A stretch of DNA of 62,190 nucleotides from Hymenobacter tibetensis (GCF_022827545.1 NZ_CP094674.1:1-62190); one strand, 5' to 3'. Shown: positions 51,552-61,295, counted from the stretch's first letter. A program made the numbers and translations. The notes: generated by a model not told the origin, from the letters alone.

Positions 51552-54500
51552 TTAGTGGTTGATGACCAGACGCACCGTTTCGCGCTGCCCGTCTACCAGC
51601 AACGAGCAAGTGTAGAGGCCTGGGGCTAGTTGTTGCCCGTCCAGGGCCAGGGTGTAACGCTGGCCTTGGTGCACGGTGCCGTTATAGAGTGAGGCCACCT
51701 GCCGGCCCAGCTGGTTGTAGACCAACACTTGCGCCGCGCCATCCCGGGCGGCCCGGAATTGTACGGTTGCCTGCGTGCTCATCGGATTGGGGTAGACGGC
51801 CACCTGGTGTGCACTGCGGGCAGCCTCCACTGTTCCCACCTGGGTTGCTGCTAGTACGAAGTTCACCGGGGCCTCGCTCGCCTGCCCATAGCGGATGGTG
51901 GCGTAATCGAACCCCGTGCTGTTCCCAAACGAAGTACCGGCCACAACCACTGCGTTGGTACGCGTGACGGCCAGCGCCGTGACCCGATCGGCCCCGTTGT
52001 CGGGCCCGTTGTAGCGGGTAGCCCAGCGCACCTGCCCGGTGGCGGCCGCGTAGCTGACGGTCGCATAGTCGGTGCCCGTGCTGCTGTTCGGGCGCGTGCT
52101 GCCCGTCACGACCACGTTGCCCAGGGCATCGGTGGCCACGCGCGCCGCGTACTCGAGCAGCGTAGCGTCGTGGCGCGCGGCCCACACCGGGCTACCGTTA
52201 ACCGCGTACTTCACCGTCGCCGTCAGACCCGTTACCACTACGTTGCCGCTCGCATCCACCGCTAAGTCCGTGGCCCGGTCGCCCTCGCCAACGCCGCTGC
52301 TATAGGCGCTAACCCACCGCTGCTGGCCGGTCGGCGCATACTGCACCGTCATATAGTCGACATCGAGGGGGAAGCTCGTGCTGGCCCCCGAGCCGGTCAC
52401 CGACACGTTGCCTACCGCGTCCACGGCGATACCGATCGGCTCTTGGTCCTGCACGCCCACTTGCCCGGCGAAGAAGGCCACCCACAGCTGCTGGCCCTGC
52501 GGGGAATACTTGAGCGTGGCGTACTCCCGGCGGTTGGTCCGCCCATTGAGGAAGCGGCCAGCCACGTAGGCGTTGCCCGCCGCATCGACGGCCAGGGCCA
52601 CGACCCCATTCGTGATTTGGCCCGGGTAGCGCGCTTCCCAAAGCAATTGGCCGGTGGCCGCCGCGTATTTGCCCGTCACATAGTTCGTGCTAAACGCACT
52701 CTCCTGATTGCCCGCCACGACCACGTTGCCGGCCGCATCCACCCCCATGCCCACGCTAAACCCGCTGATGGGCGTTTCCCATAGCAACTGCCCGTCGGCC
52801 GCGTATTTACGAATCATCCCCTGCCCGCGGACGTACACCTGGCCCGCCGCATTGACCGCCACCTGACTGCCGCCGGGCGCCGTCCAGAGTTGCTGCCCGT
52901 CGGCGGCGTACTTGACCGTCCGGTTACCCGTTACGTAGACGTTGTCGCTGGCATCCACCGCTACGTCACTTACCCGGTCTTGCGTGATCGGCCCCCGGTA
53001 GCGCACCTGCCACAACGATTGCCCGGTGGGAGTGTACTTACAGGTGAGGTAGTCGCTGCTGCTGCCACCGGCGGCGGAACCCGTAACGGTTATGACACCG
53101 GTGATATCGACGGCCAGGCTCGTGGCGGCGGCCTCGCCGGCACTGGCCTGCGGCGACCGGACCTGCCAGAGCGGCAGCCCGGTGCGGCCGACGTACGCGA
53201 CGGTGGCGTAGTCGCTCGTGCCCGTGGCGTTGTAGGAGCGCCCCGTCACCACCACGCGGCTCTCCCGATCGATGACCACGTCCCGGGCCTCATCATAGCT
53301 GTTGGCCGCGCCATCGTACGTGTTTTGCCACGTCTGTTGCCCGCTGGCCGCCGCGTACTTGATCGTGACGTAGTCCCAGTTGCTGCCGCCCGTATCGGCG
53401 TACCCGGTCACGGCCACGGCGCCGTCGTTGTCGACGGCCACGGCGGTGGCCTCGTCATAGCCGTTGCCGGGGCCGTTGTAGCGGGCCGCCCAGAGTTGCT
53501 GGCCCGTGGGGGTGTAGCGGACCGTGGCATAATCGTAGCTCGGGCCGCTCTCGCTGGTCCCGGTGACGGCCACGTGGCCCGTGTTATCCACGGCCAGGTC
53601 ACGTACCAGGTTGTAGCCCCCGGCCGGGCCCGCATACGTGGCGACCCACCCCTGCTGGCCCGTGGGGGAGTACTGCAGGGTGGCGTAAGTACTGGCAGCG
53701 CTCGCGTACGCGGTGCCCGCAACCACCACGTTGCCCGTGCGGTCCAGGGCCAACCGGGCAGCACTCGCCGCGTTGGCCGGCCCACCATACTGGCGGGCCC
53801 ACTGAAGTTGGCCGCTGGTAGAATATTTCACGGTCGCGTAGTGGTAGCCGCTGCTCTGCTGCCCGTAGGTTGTGCCCGTCACGACCACGTTGCCCGCGTT
53901 GTCCACGGCTAAGTCGGCTGCCAGGTCGTCGCTGCTCGGGGTCTGCCCCCCGGCTTCGCTGGTGTAGCGGACGGCCCAGAGCTGCTCGCCGCTGGCTCCG
54001 TCATACTTGACGGTGGCGTAATCGTAGCCGGTGCTCGCCGTGCCGTAGGAATAACCCGTCACGTAGACGTTGCCGGCTACGTCCATGCGGAGGCGGACCG
54101 GCACGTCATCGCCGCCGCCGCTGGGGCCGTTGTAGCGGGCTTCCCAGAGCAGCTGGCCGGTGGGGGAATATTTAACGGTGGCGTAGTCGTAGCCGCCGCG
54201 GGGGCTGAAGGAGTAACCCGTTACATAGACATTGCCGGCCACATCAGCCGCCAGGACGTCCGTGGCCCCGTGATACCCCTGGGCATTGCTGTCGTCGAAG
54301 CGCGCCACCCATTGTTCGCTGACGGGGCCCTCGGCCAGGGCGCGAACCTCGGCCGGTGGGGTAGCAGCCGGGGTACTCGGGCGGACGGGCGGACGGACTG
54401 GTCCCATCGGGCGTGCTCGGTCAACTGTTCTGCTAGCGGTCGGCAAGGCATGGCGCAACGCGGGCGCCCCCAGAGGCAGCAGGGGCTGGGGGAGCGGCGA

Positions 54501-54617
54501 GAAGCGCTGCGGGGCGCGGTCAGGAGGGGAGTTGAGGCGATCCTGGGCCTGCGCTGCCGGCACGTGCAGCAGTAAGCCGGCCGCTAACGGCAGCCAACGA
54601 GTATACCGTTGTTTCAT
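51552..54617 (-). CDS. Large secreted beta-propeller (SBBP-like) repeat protein with T9SS sorting domain
   Basis: 1021 residues from ATG 54617, which opens with a signal peptide (MKQRYTRWLPLAAGLLL). About 14-16 repeats of 45-55 residues contain the pattern AVDxxGNVxVTG, (Y/S)xxYATVKY and GQxLWxARYNG, as in SBBP/NHL-type propellers. The last 80 residues form a type IX secretion C-terminal domain (VYPNPMSTQATVQFRA, QLAPGLYTCSLLVDGQ, ending RLVINH). It should be exported by the Por system and attached to or released from the cell surface. It may bind glycans or other proteins. The DNA is repetitive, so assembly errors are possible here. Confidence 0.92.
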   Translation of the reverse strand: MKQRYTRWLPLAAGLLLHVPAAQAQDRLNSPPDRAPQRFSPLPQPLLPLGAPALRHALPTASRTVDRARPMGPVRPPVRPSTPAATPPAEVRALAEGPVSEQWVARFDDSNAQGYHGATDVLAADVAGNVYVTGYSFSPRGGYDYATVKYSPTGQLLWEARYNGPSGGGDDVPVRLRMDVAGNVYVTGYSYGTASTGYDYATVKYDGASGEQLWAVRYTSEAGGQTPSSDDLAADLAVDNAGNVVVTGTTYGQQSSGYHYATVKYSTSGQLQWARQYGGPANAASAARLALDRTGNVVVAGTAYASAASTYATLQYSPTGQQGWVATYAGPAGGYNLVRDLAVDNTGHVAVTGTSESGPSYDYATVRYTPTGQQLWAARYNGPGNGYDEATAVAVDNDGAVAVTGYADTGGSNWDYVTIKYAAASGQQTWQNTYDGAANSYDEARDVVIDRESRVVVTGRSYNATGTSDYATVAYVGRTGLPLWQVRSPQASAGEAAATSLAVDITGVITVTGSAAGGSSSDYLTCKYTPTGQSLWQVRYRGPITQDRVSDVAVDASDNVYVTGNRTVKYAADGQQLWTAPGGSQVAVNAAGQVYVRGQGMIRKYAADGQLLWETPISGFSVGMGVDAAGNVVVAGNQESAFSTNYVTGKYAAATGQLLWEARYPGQITNGVVALAVDAAGNAYVAGRFLNGRTNRREYATLKYSPQGQQLWVAFFAGQVGVQDQEPIGIAVDAVGNVSVTGSGASTSFPLDVDYMTVQYAPTGQQRWVSAYSSGVGEGDRATDLAVDASGNVVVTGLTATVKYAVNGSPVWAARHDATLLEYAARVATDALGNVVVTGSTRPNSSTGTDYATVSYAAATGQVRWATRYNGPDNGADRVTALAVTRTNAVVVAGTSFGNSTGFDYATIRYGQASEAPVNFVLAATQVGTVEAARSAHQVAVYPNPMSTQATVQFRAARDGAAQVLVYNQLGRQVASLYNGTVHQGQRYTLALDGQQLAPGLYTCSLLVDGQRETVRLVINH

Positions 54618-54878
54618 AGAAAAGGGGAATAAGGAAGTAACGACTGGCAGGCAATGGCTGCCGGCGGGGAAACGCACGGACAGCCGCTGATTCTGGGGCA
54701 AGCACCGCAAAAATGCAATAATTTCACAAGTAAGCACCACAAACATGCCCCAGTAGTGAAGCGACTTAACTGAAGAATAACGTGGACTTCGCAGCAAGAA
54801 GCCATCCCGTGGTAGCAGCTTAGGGTGAAAGCAGGAGGCTATACTTTGCCTGATCTCTCATAACAAGTGGAATCTGGT

Positions 54879-54926
54879 ACCTGGCGCTAGCTAATTGCTA
54901 GGCGTTCACCGAAAGGAGCGTTAAAC
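54879..54926. repeat. Short repeat R3, copy b, upstream of the CPBP gene
   Basis: Counterpart of 103-150. A stop codon interrupts the frame relative to copy a (LAPGAGHLLGVYRK versus LVPGAS, stop, LLGVHRK), so it is not a gene here. It sits about 200 bases 5' of a polytopic membrane protein gene, as copy a does. Confidence 0.55.
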
Positions 54927-55129
54927 TTGCTTTACACTGCTCCTGCCTCGCCACTCCGTTATATGCCCAGCTACGCTCCTAAACGCTTTCGACGATGGGC
55001 CATCTAGGGGAGCCCTGCCGCGCGCTACGCTCCCCGTTCGGCTTACTGACAACGTGCCCTAAAGCAATTCAGTAAGTGCTTGGCGTGTAGAGCCGCTCTG
55101 TTGTAAGAAGAAATCCTCAAACCACACCC

Positions 55130-55993
55130 ATGAATGAGCGCAACGATTCTCGCAATTTGCACGCGCCGAATGAACCTCCGCGGTCTGCGCTGCCCGCCGT
55201 CGTGTTTATGGTCGTCTGCTCCCCCATCTGGCTTGCGCCGCAACTGCTGCCGGTTCCCCATCCCGCGGTCCTCGTCGTCGCCCTGCTGTTGCTGACCTTC
55301 CTTTTCTTGCGGCGCGAGAATCGTTCCCTCGCGGTGCTCGGCCTCAATGCCTCGTGGCTCCGGATGGGTCAGTTGCTGGCCGGGCTCATCGGGGGAGCAT
55401 TGCTCATGCTGGTCGTCGCGCTGTGCATCAACGTGTCCCTTCCGTTGCCCTGGGCGTATAACCCCTTGTTTTCCCCCACGGCGGCAGTACTGTCTCTTGT
55501 GGCATTGCTGTGGGGGAACGCCGTGGAGGAACTCGTTTTTCGTGGGTACAGTTTCGAGCGGCTAATCGCCAGCATTGGCCACTGGAAAGCGCAACTGGTG
55601 ACGGCCCTACTCTTCGCCCTGTTTCACCTGGTGCAGGGGTGGCCCTGGCAGGTTGCGCTGGTCGGGACAACGGTTGGCTCGTTGCTCTTCGGGTTGGTCG
55701 TTGCCCGCTGGCGGAGCGTCCCCGCCGCGATTGGAGTACATGCCGCTCTCAATTGGACCACTGGGTTGCTGCTCCAAGACCCGCCAAATGCGAAGACCCT
55801 TTTTGCACCCCTCTCACCCCGCCCCTGGACCACCACCGAGGTGATGATGGCAGGCGCGATTTCCAGTGGGGTGCTGCTCAGTGCTTGTGTCGTCTTGTGG
55901 AGACAATACCTGCGTTCTACTGAGGCAGCACGTGCCGAGGTCGCCTGCAACGTTCCCGCTGAGCAAGACCAAGTCGAGCCCTATGAGCCATAG
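55130..55993 (+). CDS. CPBP-family intramembrane metalloprotease
   Basis: 287 residues, about seven membrane segments. The CPBP (Abi/CAAX-like) motifs are present: EELVFRGYSFERL, with the Glu-Glu-x3-Arg, then the FHLVQGW segment and HAALNWTTG with its His and Asn. The N-terminus is cytoplasmic and polar. Such proteases cleave within membranes; in bacteria some act in peptide maturation or immunity. Stand-alone, bracketed by repeats R3 and R4. Confidence 0.92.
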   Translation: MNERNDSRNLHAPNEPPRSALPAVVFMVVCSPIWLAPQLLPVPHPAVLVVALLLLTFLFLRRENRSLAVLGLNASWLRMGQLLAGLIGGALLMLVVALCINVSLPLPWAYNPLFSPTAAVLSLVALLWGNAVEELVFRGYSFERLIASIGHWKAQLVTALLFALFHLVQGWPWQVALVGTTVGSLLFGLVVARWRSVPAAIGVHAALNWTTGLLLQDPPNAKTLFAPLSPRPWTTTEVMMAGAISSGVLLSACVVLWRQYLRSTEAARAEVACNVPAEQDQVEPYEP

Positions 55994-56030
55994 GCCGAGG
56001 CGCGAAGACAGGGAGGCCTAATGGTTCGAG

Positions 56031-56135
56031 AAAACGGTAATTTAAGCTGTCCGAGAAGCAACTTTATGTTAACTACGATTTCAAGAAACAAAAGGAAAAA
56101 AAGCCGCCTGCTACCTTGCCCAAAATCCTATTTGC
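56031..56135. repeat. Intergenic repeat R4, copy b, downstream of the CPBP gene
   Basis: Matches 626-740, with the identical 20-base core GAGAAGCAACTTTATGTTAA. Its 5' edge lacks a 13-base insert (AGGCGCTTTGCGC-like) present in copy a, which is consistent with one of the two being an indel derivative. Confidence 0.65.
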
Positions 56136-56417
56136 CTACTAGCAAGCAACAGGCTGTTAATGGAAAACATAATCGACTATTCGTGACGAGACGCTAGCTG
56201 TTCAATCAGTTCTCCTATCTCGGCTGCCCAATCAGCAAGTGACATTGGAATGCAGGTCTCCGCAATAGCAGGTTGCGTGTCGTTTGGTGCGAAACCCCTC
56301 TGCTACGTGCTCACCGCACATTTTACCTGCTATAAACGCACACGTTTACAGCCTGTAGTAAGCCTTTAAGCCGCCTCGTTAAGTCGTGATAGCTTGTTTG
56401 TAGCCGCCAGGAGGAGG

Positions 56418-58400
56418 CTACGCCGGGAGGTGCACGGTAACGGTGGTGCCCACGCCCGCCTGGCTTTCCACGGCAATGGTGCCGCCGGCATTGTCCACGA
56501 TTTTCTTGACCATGTACAGGCCCAGGCCGGAGCCCTCGACGTGGGTATGCAAGCGCTGAAACATCCCAAAGAGCTTGGGAAGCTGCGCCTCGCTCAGGCC
56601 CAAGCCGTTATCCTGTACTTCCAGCACGGCGCTGCCGCGGCCGGGCCGGCAGTGCAGCCGTACGTGCGGGGCGCGGTCGGGATGGCGGTACTTGACGGCG
56701 TTGCTGAGCAAGTTATAGATGACGGAACGCAGGTTTTTGGGCGAAAAGGAGAGGGTGGGGCAGGCACTGACCGCCACTTCCAGACGGGCTCCGGCCGCGG
56801 CCAGCTGAGGGGCCAGGTCCAGGCGCACGGCCTCGACGAGCTCGGCCACGTCCACGGGTTCGGGCGGCTGAGCGTGGGCCTGCTGGAGGCGGGTCAGGTC
56901 GGTGAGCTGGGCGATGGTGAGCTGAAAGCGCTCGACGGCATTCTGCATCAGCTCCAGTAGCTGCGGCACGACGGCCGCGCCCGGACCGCCTTCGGGCAGG
57001 TGCTCGCGCAGCTCAATCAACAGGCCTTCAATGTTGCTGATGGGAGCCTTCAGGTCGTGGGAGGCCGTGTAGATGAAGTTGTCCAGGTCCGCGTTGGTGC
57101 GCCGCAGCTGCTCGTTGGCCAGCTTGAGGTCGGTGACGTCCACGGCCGTGTTCAACAGGCCGTACACCTGGCCTTCGGCGTCGCGTAGCGGGATGAAGCT
57201 GTAATTATAGCAGAAGGTTTGCGGCGTGCCCTGCATGACCACTTCGAGTTGTTGGTCGCGCAGGTGCAGGGCCTGCCCCGTCGCCAGGACCTGGTGCATT
57301 TGCTCGATGACGCCATAACTTTCCATTTCGGGCACCACGTCGATATAGCGCTGGCCGATAACATCCGGTCCCTTGCCCAGGCCGTCGAGCATGGCCTGGT
57401 TGGCCAAGTGAAAGCGCAGCTCGGGTCCGACGTACAGGCCCATCAGAAACGGGGCGTTGTCCACCAACGTGCGCACTTGCTGCTCGCTGGCTTCCACCAG
57501 GCGGTGGGCCTGGACCTGCTCGGTGACTTCGAAGCCGAACACGAGCACGCCGTCCACCCGGCCCTGCTCGTCGTAGCGCGGCTGCTGGACGTAGTTGAAG
57601 TAGCGGTCCTCCAGCACCCCGTCGGTGGTGCGCGCCAGGGGGGTGTGCAGGGCCTGCTGCGCGTTGGTTTCGCCGGAATCAAATACCCGCCGCATGGTGT
57701 GGTAGGCGGCGTGGTCGGTCAGCTCGGGCAGGGCTTCGAGCAATGGTTTGCCCAGCAGCTGGCGCTCGGGGAAGAACTGCTGGTAGATGGGATTGACCAG
57801 TTCGAAAACCAAGTCCGGCCCGCCGAGGATGCAGATGGCCGCCGGCGCCTGCATAAACAGGCGCTCCAAGCGCTGACCTTGTTCTTGGATTTGGCGGGTG
57901 CGCTCCTGCACGCGAGCTTCCAGTTCGTGGGCGCGCTGTTCGGCCTGCTCACGCGCCTGCTGCTCGCGCTCGGCCCGCTGCTGCGTCGTCAGGTCCAGGC
58001 TGGTAAAGAGCAGGTAGAGCACTTCCCCCTGCGCGTCGAGCACGGGCTTGCTGCGGCCCGACCAGTAGCGCTCCTCGAAGCGGCCGTCGGGGGCGGGCAC
58101 GTCGTAGCGCACCAGCGGCAGCTCGTGCGGCTGGTGGTCCCGCAGGGTGGCCTCCAGCGCCGTACGCATCTGCGCCGGGCCGGAATTGGTGGACTCCGCT
58201 TCATTTTCCGGGTAGGCCACAAAGACGCTCTGCCCCACGACCTGCGCCGCCTCGCGGCCGGTCTGCGCCAACAATTCCGCGCTCATGGCCACGATGGTGT
58301 AGGTCGGCGCGTCGGGCAACAGCAGCAGGAAGTTGCCCGGTAGCGCCCCCAGGATGGCGGCTATATGAGCCGGGTCGTCGGGTAAGAGAGACAAGGGCAT
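56418..58400 (-). CDS. Multi-PAS sensor histidine kinase, soluble
   Basis: 660 residues from ATG 58400; longer frames start with non-ATG codons. Three to four PAS domains: about 5-140, a second after a coiled coil at about 205-340 (FELVNPIYQQFFPE), a third at about 355-470. Then the HisKA H-box (TASHDLKAPISNIEG) and HATPase_c (NLLSNAVKYRHPD, VQDNGLGLSEA, GSGLGLYMVKKI). There is no membrane helix. PAS 2 resembles PAS 1 of the hybrid kinase at 11237-13249. No regulator is adjacent. A small gene that also occurs beside the 1.4 kb kinase lies divergently upstream. Confidence 0.93.
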   Translation of the reverse strand: MPLSLLPDDPAHIAAILGALPGNFLLLLPDAPTYTIVAMSAELLAQTGREAAQVVGQSVFVAYPENEAESTNSGPAQMRTALEATLRDHQPHELPLVRYDVPAPDGRFEERYWSGRSKPVLDAQGEVLYLLFTSLDLTTQQRAEREQQAREQAEQRAHELEARVQERTRQIQEQGQRLERLFMQAPAAICILGGPDLVFELVNPIYQQFFPERQLLGKPLLEALPELTDHAAYHTMRRVFDSGETNAQQALHTPLARTTDGVLEDRYFNYVQQPRYDEQGRVDGVLVFGFEVTEQVQAHRLVEASEQQVRTLVDNAPFLMGLYVGPELRFHLANQAMLDGLGKGPDVIGQRYIDVVPEMESYGVIEQMHQVLATGQALHLRDQQLEVVMQGTPQTFCYNYSFIPLRDAEGQVYGLLNTAVDVTDLKLANEQLRRTNADLDNFIYTASHDLKAPISNIEGLLIELREHLPEGGPGAAVVPQLLELMQNAVERFQLTIAQLTDLTRLQQAHAQPPEPVDVAELVEAVRLDLAPQLAAAGARLEVAVSACPTLSFSPKNLRSVIYNLLSNAVKYRHPDRAPHVRLHCRPGRGSAVLEVQDNGLGLSEAQLPKLFGMFQRLHTHVEGSGLGLYMVKKIVDNAGGTIAVESQAGVGTTVTVHLPA

Positions 58401-58737
58401 AGGCAAGGCGAGTCGCCGCACGAAAACGGCCGCTTCCAGAGGGCGGCAAGCAGACGAAGGGCAGTAGAAAAATGGAAGGGGATACAAAGAAGCCGCCCTA
58501 CTAAACAATGCAAAGCAAATAAATTCCCTGGTACGTTCTTGTTCGGGCAAACAAATGGGAAAAAGCGGTCCAGCGTGCTAGTAAGCGCTAGGGTAGGGCA
58601 GGGCGGTAAACAGGGTAGGCTGTAGGCTTGCTTGCGCCGGGCGAGCGGCGAGCGTAGCCGAAGCGTTGGCACGGGTACAAGGACGTAGCCGAGGGGGCGG
58701 ATGGAGTTTCGTACCAACCTTTCGGCCGCCCCCCAAC

Positions 58738-59040
58738 ATGAAGAACAGACTTCTCGCACTATCCGCTACATTCGATTTACCTACCCTGCCTAGACTACAG
58801 CTAGCGGCTCAGGGAGCCGAACACGGCCCCGGCTACGACCCGCGCACCGACCACTTGCGTCCGGTCATTGATTTTCTGCTAGCCGAGGGCAACCGCCCGG
58901 CCCAGTGGTGGCAGGAAGATGGGTGGCGGTCGGACCACAGAGGCGAACTGCATTACCTCTTTACCGACCCCATCGACGCCGCCCAGCTGCGCGCGCACGT
59001 TGCCTTTCCGGATTCCATCCGCGTCAATGAGGATGCCTAG
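58738..59040 (+). CDS. Small uncharacterised gene, possibly truncated by TAG
   Basis: 100 residues from ATG 58738. The middle is rich in aromatic and charged residues (NRPAQWWQEDGWRSDHRGEL). The degraded copy at 2770-3094 shows homology that continues beyond this stop: after TAG the frame reads TRDSLNRVHSSYE, corresponding to TQDSLNRVHISHA in the copy. The ancestral protein was therefore probably about 115-128 residues, and the stop at 59038-59040 may be a nonsense mutation. Function unknown; both copies lie divergent to a PAS kinase, so it may be its partner. Confidence 0.6.
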   Translation: MKNRLLALSATFDLPTLPRLQLAAQGAEHGPGYDPRTDHLRPVIDFLLAEGNRPAQWWQEDGWRSDHRGELHYLFTDPIDAAQLRAHVAFPDSIRVNEDA

Positions 59041-59159
59041 ACCCGGGACAGCCTCAACCGGGTACACAGTAGTTACGAACGTCCTTCCCGCCTTATCTCA
59101 TGTGAGGAGTCGCCAACGGATTCGTAGGCAACTTGAGATAACAGACCTTTGTACGGCCC

Positions 59160-59197
59160 TTGGACATTTTATAAGGCGTCCTTTATAAAATGTCCAA
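59160..59197. repeat. 15-base perfect inverted repeat
   Basis: TTGGACATTTTATAA (59160-59174) and TTATAAAATGTCCAA (59183-59197) with an 8-base spacer. It could form a hairpin or be an operator of a dimeric regulator. There is no T-run, so it is not a typical terminator. It lies about 120 bases after the small gene and 157 before the HxlR gene end. Confidence 0.75.
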
Positions 59198-59353
59198 CCT
59201 ACCTCGCTAGTCCGGATCTCAGAAGCTTGTGGTCAATATAACGTCGGTTATAAGCGTACGCTTGAACTACGTATGGGTCTTGACCTACTCAGGCACTACG
59301 GCCATTCCGGTAGTTCTTGCCGCTAGAATAGGTAGGTAGCCACGTTTTACTTT

Positions 59354-59767
59354 TTACCCGATGGCTGGCTGAAACGTCTGCACGTTCGCTTCCCAGGTAA
59401 CGGACCAATCACAGAGTTCCGCCAACAACGGCGCAATGCTTTCCCCAAAGGGGGTCAGCGAGTATTCGACGCGGGGCGGCACCTCGGCGAAGACCTGCCG
59501 GTGAACCAAGCCGTTGGCTTCCAATTGCCGCAGGCTTTGGGCCAGCATCTTGGGCGAGACCCCGCGAATTTGCCGTTGCAGCTCGCTATTGCGCTTCGGC
59601 CGTTGCGTCAGGGCCAGTAGAATCAGCAGCAGCCATTTACTGGCCAATAGATTTAAGGCTTGGTGGACGACGCAACTCGCGTCTAGATTCGACTTGGCGT
59701 CCAACCAACCGCGTAATTTTTGCTGGGCCGCTACTTTTTTTTCTTCGTTTGCGCTCATGGGGCTCAT
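59354..59767 (-). CDS. HxlR-family winged-helix transcriptional regulator
   Basis: 137 residues from ATG 59767, or 134 from ATG 59758. It has a Cys near the start of the domain (DASCVVHQALNLLASKW) and the typical HxlR wing-helix sequence LASKWLLLILLAL, RNSELQRQIRGVSPKMLAQSLRQLEANGLV, and VEYSLTPFGESIAPLL. HxlR regulators often sense electrophiles or redox through such a Cys. It is divergent from the NTF2-like/NmrA-like gene pair (about 75 bases apart), which it probably controls. Confidence 0.93.
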   Translation of the reverse strand: MSPMSANEEKKVAAQQKLRGWLDAKSNLDASCVVHQALNLLASKWLLLILLALTQRPKRNSELQRQIRGVSPKMLAQSLRQLEANGLVHRQVFAEVPPRVEYSLTPFGESIAPLLAELCDWSVTWEANVQTFQPAIG

Positions 59768-59842
59768 TTCTTACTTACCAGTACCTACTATACTTTCTGG
59801 TGCCTACTTTCTTTTCGGTAGTAAAGAACGGAGTTTTGCAGC

Positions 59843-60346
59843 ATGACGACTCCTATTGCGCTGCTGACGCCCGTTAGCCCGCCTTCTTCGGCCCCTCTGG
59901 CCCAAACCGCCCAGCGCGTGTTGCAACACCTGCTCCTCGGCTTTCAAACGGCGGACTTACCGGCCGTGCTCGCCTGTTTTACCGAGGATGCCACCATCGA
60001 GTACCCCTATGCGCCGCAGATGGGGACAGCCGCTCGCTTACAAGGCCAAGCGGCCATTGGGCAGTATCTGCACCATGCCTTGCAGGGCATGCCCGCGCTC
60101 GTCTTCAGCCAGCTGCGCCTCGCCCATGACGTAGTGCAGGGCGTTCATTGGGCGGAGGTGCATTGCGAAGCACCAGTGCCCGGCACTGACCGCACGTACC
60201 GCCAGGACTATGTGATGCGCTTCGAGTTGCGCGGCCAGCAGATTCAGTACTACCGCGAATACTGGAACCAGCTCGCCGCCCGCGAGGCGTTCGGTGGGGA
60301 GGCCGAGGCCCAACAGCTCTTTACGCCTGCTGCTACCACTATTTAA
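59843..60346 (+). CDS. NTF2-like/SnoaL-type protein
   Basis: 167 residues. The cone-shaped NTF2-like fold shows as FQTADLPAVLACFTEDATIEYPYA and a later YRQDYVMRFELRGQQIQYYREYW strand pair. Proteins of this type bind or isomerise small hydrophobic molecules; many are paired with oxidoreductases. It ends ten bases before the NmrA-like gene start, so the two are co-transcribed. Controlled probably by the divergent HxlR protein. Confidence 0.88.
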   Translation: MTTPIALLTPVSPPSSAPLAQTAQRVLQHLLLGFQTADLPAVLACFTEDATIEYPYAPQMGTAARLQGQAAIGQYLHHALQGMPALVFSQLRLAHDVVQGVHWAEVHCEAPVPGTDRTYRQDYVMRFELRGQQIQYYREYWNQLAAREAFGGEAEAQQLFTPAATTI

Positions 60347-60356
60347 CGTCCTCCCT

Positions 60357-61256
60357 ATGCGTATTGTCATTGGCGCGGCCGCCGGCAACATCGGTCGCCG
60401 CGTCGCCGAGCACGTCCTACAAGCCGGTGGCGAAGCAGTGCTGCTCGTTCGCAACCCGACCTCGCTCCCCGCTGCCGTAGCGGCCCATGCTCAGGCCCAG
60501 GTGGTCACCCTGGACCTCACCGACGAGGGGGCCGTCGTGGCCGCTGCACAGGGCGCGGATGCCTTATTCTGGCTGGTACCGCCGCCCCCCTTGGCCGTGT
60601 CCGATTGGCCCCAGTGGTACCAGGCCATCGCCGCGGCAGGGGCCGCTGCGGTCCGCACGCACCAAATTGCCCACGTCGTGCTGGTTTCCAGCCTGGGCGC
60701 GGGGATGGCTCCGGGCCTGGGTACGGTTTCCTATGTGGGCGAGCTCGAGCAGCAACTCAATGCCACGGGGGCCCACGTGGTGGCCTTGCGCCCTGGCTAC
60801 TTTATGGAAAACTTCCTGGCACAGGCCCCCGCCATTCGCACCCAGGGCGTAGTCCAGTATCCGTACGCGGAAGACCACGATATGCCGTTCATCAGCGTGG
60901 CCGATATTGCGGCCGTGGCGGCGCACTATCTACTGCACCCGCAGTGGGCTGGGCAGTGGACGCGCAACCTGATGGGCCCCACGAACCTCACGCTGCCCGC
61001 GTGCACGGCGCTCCTGTCGCAGGCCTGGGGACAACCCGTGCGGTATGAGCGCCAATCAGCCGCTGCCTTACAGCAAACTTTAGGACAATGGGGCCTGACG
61101 GCCTACGCGCAACAAGAGATGACCGCCTTATTTCAGGCCTTAGGGGACCCTCATGGGGCGTACGCTACCCCCCGAACGGCCGAGGCCTACACGCCCACGA
61201 GTTTCCAGGAGTTTATAGCTACTCACCTACTCCCGCTCCTTCCACCCAACCAATAG
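60357..61256 (+). CDS. NmrA-like NAD(P)-binding Rossmann protein
   Basis: 299 residues from ATG 60357; the longer frame from 60294 overlaps the previous gene and is not used. The Rossmann nucleotide-binding turn is GAAAGNIGRRVAEHVL, followed by VLLVRNP and VTLDLTDEGAV. Substrate-domain features include LVSSLGAGM and LRPGYFMENFL. NmrA-like or SDR-a5 proteins act as redox sensors or quinone/flavin-type oxidoreductases. With the NTF2-like gene and HxlR regulator, a small electrophile-stress unit is likely. Confidence 0.92.
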   Translation: MRIVIGAAAGNIGRRVAEHVLQAGGEAVLLVRNPTSLPAAVAAHAQAQVVTLDLTDEGAVVAAAQGADALFWLVPPPPLAVSDWPQWYQAIAAAGAAAVRTHQIAHVVLVSSLGAGMAPGLGTVSYVGELEQQLNATGAHVVALRPGYFMENFLAQAPAIRTQGVVQYPYAEDHDMPFISVADIAAVAAHYLLHPQWAGQWTRNLMGPTNLTLPACTALLSQAWGQPVRYERQSAAALQQTLGQWGLTAYAQQEMTALFQALGDPHGAYATPRTAEAYTPTSFQEFIATHLLPLLPPNQ

Positions 61257-61295
61257 GGGAGTAGCCGGTCGAGTAATCGACTAGCAAACAATCAG

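Noticed and set aside
51552..54617. Propeller-coding DNA repeats as a recombination hotspot
   Set aside because: The periodicity is explained by protein repeats of the T9SS cargo.
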